Origin: Levilactobacillus zymae DSM 19395
Lineage (GTDB): Bacteria > Bacillota > Bacilli > Lactobacillales > Lactobacillaceae
Reading direction: 5' to 3'
DNA: 64,000 nt
Assembly (NCBI RefSeq): GCF_001434115.1
Contig: NZ_AZDW01000051.1
Span: 62,001-126,000 of the forward strand
This document shows positions 63,940 to 64,000 of the stretch, in pieces; within the stretch, counting starts at the first letter, position 1, and each line of letters starts with the position of its first letter. The translations under genes and the position numbers were made by a program. The notes under the pieces were generated by a model, which saw only the letters and a program-made list of their open reading frames with translations, was not told the DNA's origin and searched no databases.

Positions 63940-64000
63940 TTATTGGGCGGTGTACCCACCATCTACTAAGAATTCTGACCCCGTGCTGAACGAGGATTCG
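63940..64000 (-). CDS. Short-chain alcohol dehydrogenase, R-specific type (C-terminal fragment)
   Basis: The last 19 codons and stop of a gene that continues beyond the window. They read ESSFSTGSEFLVDGGYTAQ, nearly the same as the C-terminus of the Lactobacillus brevis R-specific alcohol dehydrogenase (a Mg2+-dependent NADPH enzyme that reduces ketones). It ends 72 bases before the D-lactate dehydrogenase on the same strand with no clear promoter between, so the two may be cotranscribed. Confidence 0.85.
   Translation of the reverse strand, partial: ESSFSTGSEFLVDGGYTAQ

Overview
The window is chromosomal DNA of a lactic acid bacterium of the family Lactobacillaceae, most likely Levilactobacillus or a close relative. 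The evidence is the Firmicutes gene order (rplU-prp-rpmA, folD-xseA-xseB-ispA-tlyA-argR-recN, gmk-rpoZ-coaBC-priA-fmt-rsmB-stp-pknB-rsgA-rpe-thiN, recG-plsX-acpP-rnc-smc-ftsY-ylxM-ffh, rpsP-khpA-rimM-trmD-rplS), the GlnR, CcpA (cre), LexA and yybP-ykoY control sites, and a partial alcohol dehydrogenase at the right edge whose C-terminus closely resembles the Lactobacillus brevis R-specific enzyme. Core genes are GC-rich, above all at third codon positions. No rRNA, tRNA, CRISPR array, insertion sequence or prophage was recognised.

Layout. 1-2 kb: end of glucokinase, a rhodanese-like membrane protein without its cysteine, a 59-residue DUF3042 protein and miaA. 2-4 kb: glnR-glnA with a perfect GlnR box. 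4.1-6.5 kb: three linked unrecognised genes. 6.5-17.3 kb: ribosomal, translation, folate, isoprenoid and repair genes. 17.3-19.6 kb: an LPXTG surface adhesin, then a small gene whose promoter carries a LexA (SOS) box. 19.7-31.7 kb: the gmk to thiN block with the Stp/PknB signalling pair. 31.8-48.6 kb: rpmB (minus strand), fatty acid kinase, phospholipid and SRP genes, and a P-type cation ATPase behind a manganese riboswitch. 48.7-51.5 kb (minus strand): a CcpA-controlled esterase, lone PTS EIIC and AraC regulator. 51.6-54.7 kb: a MoxR ATPase/VWA protein operon behind a long folded leader. 54.7-57.2 kb: rpsP to rplS.

The most interesting part is 57.3-64 kb. A promoter and a near-perfect cre site precede a five-gene operon: EcfT, a fused double EcfA ATPase, an S component, a secreted alpha-toroid (prenyltransferase-like repeat) protein and a secreted DUF4430 protein. 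The last two match the alpha and beta halves of animal intrinsic factor and transcobalamin, which sandwich cobalamin, so the operon looks like a corrinoid capture and uptake system with a split intrinsic-factor-like binder outside the membrane. Converging on it is a D-lactate dehydrogenase that carries an extra N-terminal amphipathic helix and linker of the kind that targets enzymes into bacterial microcompartments. Vitamin B12-dependent diol or glycerol dehydratase compartments are known in this group of bacteria, so the two neighbouring units may serve one physiology: B12 import for a compartment, and NADH re-oxidation inside it. The linkage is inference; no shell protein or dehydratase gene lies in the window.
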